Notes under the pieces: generated by a model
The model's input: the letters and a program-made list of their open reading frames with translations, nothing else
What the model was told of the DNA's origin: nothing
The model's database searches: none
Translations under genes and position numbers: made by a program
Shown: positions 24,110 through 25,695 of the stretch, piece by piece
Position numbering within the stretch: position 1 is the stretch's first letter
Layout of the letters: every line of letters starts with the position of its first letter
Source of the DNA: Chitinophagales bacterium
GTDB taxonomy: Bacteria; Bacteroidota; Bacteroidia; Chitinophagales; UBA2359
Length of the DNA stretch: 25,695 nucleotides
Reading direction: 5' to 3'
Assembly: GCA_020629335.1 (NCBI GenBank)
Contig: JAHDDN010000020.1
Span: forward strand, 1 to 25,695

Positions 24110-24841
24110 TTATTCATTCCAGATTTGCCAGGCTTTTTCGGCTTGAAGATGGAGCATTTCTAAGCCATTTTTTACGACTGCATTTTGGTCAATTCCTTTT
24201 TGCATGAATTGGGTAATACTTGGATTATAGACGAGATCGTACAGTAAGTGTTGGTCGTTTAAGTGTTTATAGGGAATAGCTGGGGAGCTATCCAAATTGG
24301 GATGCATTCCTAAAGGAGTGGTGTTGATGATAAGGGAATGATCTTGAATGATTTCAGCTGTCAAATCACTATAAGTAATAACATTCTCTTTGGGAATACG
24401 GGAAACTAATTGGTAGTGAATCTGGAGTTGATTGCAAACGTAGATAATCGCTTTACTGGCGCCACCTGTGCCTAATATCAATGCTTTTTGATGATGATCT
24501 TTTAAGAGAGGAAGCAGAGATTTTTCAAAACCATAAACATCCGTATTATGTCCAATGAGTTGATTATTTTTAAACTGGATGGTATTGACGGCTCCTATCT
24601 CTTGGGCGGCTGGAGAAAGTTGATCTAAGTGCGGGATAATAGCTTGCTTGTAAGGGATGGTGACATTGAGCCCTTTTAGGCACCCATTAAATTTATTGAG
24701 TAAATCTGAAAATTCATTGATATCCGATAAAGGATAAGTACTATAGTCAGCTGTAATTTGTTCTTTTTCAAACTTAGCTCCAAAGTAGACTGGTGAAAAA
24801 GAGTGAGATAAAGGATAACCGATTAGACCATAATGCTGCAT
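24110..24841 (-). CDS. aroE: Shikimate dehydrogenase (NADP+)
   Basis: AroE reduces 3-dehydroshikimate to shikimate with NADPH, step four of the shikimate pathway, in the cytosol. The protein has 243 residues, near the short end of the family. Substrate-binding Ser14 and Ser16 lie in PLSHSFSP. The catalytic pair is Lys65 (NVTIPYK) and Asp101 (GHNTD), with Asn86 in GAVNT. The nucleotide loop is GTGGASKA (124-131). Further family strings are NTTPLGM, LLYDLVYNP and NGLEMLHLQAEKAW. The start is 3 bp after the stop of the exchanger gene, so both are in one transcript. Repeat copy 4 follows downstream. Confidence 0.95.
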   Translation of the reverse strand: MQHYGLIGYPLSHSFSPVYFGAKFEKEQITADYSTYPLSDINEFSDLLNKFNGCLKGLNVTIPYKQAIIPHLDQLSPAAQEIGAVNTIQFKNNQLIGHNTDVYGFEKSLLPLLKDHHQKALILGTGGASKAIIYVCNQLQIHYQLVSRIPKENVITYSDLTAEIIQDHSLIINTTPLGMHPNLDSSPAIPYKHLNDQHLLYDLVYNPSITQFMQKGIDQNAVVKNGLEMLHLQAEKAWQIWNE

Positions 24842-24844
24842 GGA

Positions 24845-25695
24845 TTACATATAAATTTTGACAATAAAGGCAGCATACATGATGAGTAGTGCAACTCCCA
24901 TTATTCGGTTTAGCTGTTTAATTCTTACAATAGCATAGAATGCTGCTGCTGCTGCGATCATGACCCATATACTGAAATTCATAACGGAAGGAGCTATTTC
25001 TAAATTATCTACTAAACCAGTGATACCCATAACGGCTAATATATTGAAGATATTAGAGCCTAATACATTGCCTGCTGCCATATCTGCATTGCCTTTTCTG
25101 ACGGCGGCTAAACTTACGATTAATTCTGGTAAGGAGGTTCCTAAAGCAACAACACTTAGAGCAATAACTTCAGAACCTATATTTAATAATTCAGAAAGAT
25201 TAATGATGGCATCTACATTATAAGAAGCTCCTAAATAGATCATAAAAGCGCTCAATGCGATAACTGGAATAACATACCAATCGAGTTTGGTTTTTTCTTC
25301 TAATTCCTCCCCATCGCCATCTCTATCGCCAAAAAATATGCTGCCCAAATAGGTCACCAGTGCAACGAAACATACTAAGGCTTCCCAAAAGACGAATTGT
25401 CCATCCCAGCAGGCGTAGGTCATAAAGAGTGCAGAGCCGAAAAAGGCGAGCGTATCTGCTAGATTCATCTTAAAACCAAGCCTTAGATGGCTTCCTATAA
25501 CGGAGACCGTTCCCATTACCAAGAGAACATTCGTTACATTAGAACCGACTACATTACCCGCAACAATAACGGTTTCTCCTTTTAGGACAGCAAAAAGCGA
25601 TGCGACTAATTCAGGGAGAGAGGTTCCAAAGGCAACAATAGTTATTCCTACTATAAAGGATGGAATACCGAAGGCGAGTCCTACTTTTTCGGAAT
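24845..25695 (-). CDS. Na+/Ca2+ exchanger-type antiporter (CaCA family), N-terminus missing
   Basis: The frame is open to the right edge. A start at 25522 would cut off the first alpha repeat, so the gene must begin outside the window. About 283 codons are visible. Both signature alpha repeats are present: VAFGTSLPELVASL with GNVVGSNVTN near the edge, and VALGTSLPELIVSL with GNVLGSNIFN in the second half. Each has the Glu expected to bind cations. Hydrophobic segments alternate with short loops. The central cytosolic loop is short and acidic (GDRDGDGEELEEKTK), as in bacterial YrbG-type proteins rather than regulated eukaryotic ones. The protein sits in the inner membrane and exchanges Ca2+ for Na+, though it could also use H+ or K+. 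It overlaps nothing and precedes aroE by 3 bp. Confidence 0.9.
   Translation of the reverse strand, partial: SEKVGLAFGIPSFIVGITIVAFGTSLPELVASLFAVLKGETVIVAGNVVGSNVTNVLLVMGTVSVIGSHLRLGFKMNLADTLAFFGSALFMTYACWDGQFVFWEALVCFVALVTYLGSIFFGDRDGDGEELEEKTKLDWYVIPVIALSAFMIYLGASYNVDAIINLSELLNIGSEVIALSVVALGTSLPELIVSLAAVRKGNADMAAGNVLGSNIFNILAVMGITGLVDNLEIAPSVMNFSIWVMIAAAAAFYAIVRIKQLNRIMGVALLIMYAAFIVKIYM

Overview
The window looks like AT-rich Bacteroidota DNA, plausibly the Saprospiria/Lewinella side of the phylum (the class is a weak inference). The evidence is type IX secretion (T9SS) C-terminal sorting domains, a DUF5777-type barrel, a TonB receptor of the OMP_b-brl_3 kind, SprB-like repeats, and promoters of the Bacteroidota form TTTG-N20-TAnnTTTG. 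No tRNA, rRNA, CRISPR array, transposase or phage gene was seen. Most genes are ordinary chromosomal housekeeping or envelope genes.

Layout. 1-2490 (minus) is a compact operon: lpxK (lipid A kinase), a trimeric-type purine nucleoside phosphorylase, and a partial outer-membrane protein whose start overlaps the previous stop. 2828-4801 (plus) is a three-gene cluster: a CxxCH lipoprotein, a DUF5777 barrel and a YceI-like protein, closed by a strong terminator. 5035-6447 is an unrecognised helical protein that overlaps convergently with 6434-6964, the first of three small secreted lipoproteins on the minus strand. Two of these are tandem paralogs, and two promoters in the group share a 15-bp upstream motif. 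9153-10007 (minus) is a T9SS cargo protein of choice-of-anchor V type. 10270-17991 (plus) is an array of three large acidic paralogous T9SS cargo proteins, with clear DNA-level exchange between the first two. 18063-19781 (minus) is an M23 metallopeptidase, 20059-21147 (minus) is rmuC, 21319-23745 (minus) is a TonB-dependent receptor, and 24110-25695 (minus) is aroE following a Na+/Ca2+ exchanger gene cut by the window edge.

The least ordinary structure is a composite intergenic repeat present four times: 2540-2750 and 19845-20051 on plus, 8873-9088 and 23811-24006 on minus. Each copy has a conserved module of about 125-133 nt with imperfect terminal inverted repeats, abutting a variable hairpin. 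The hairpin arms differ completely in sequence between copies, yet within each copy they are perfectly complementary over 7 to 22 bp. Two copies carry the same 26-nt palindromic core inside unrelated arms. This is the best candidate in the window for an undescribed system, such as a structured RNA or a non-autonomous mobile palindrome. A second, different palindromic element lies at 15830-15915.

How the genes fit together: most products act at or beyond the envelope, including lipid A synthesis, outer-membrane barrels, surface-exported cargo, peptidoglycan hydrolysis and lipoproteins. No T9SS machinery gene is in the window, so the cargo depends on genes elsewhere.
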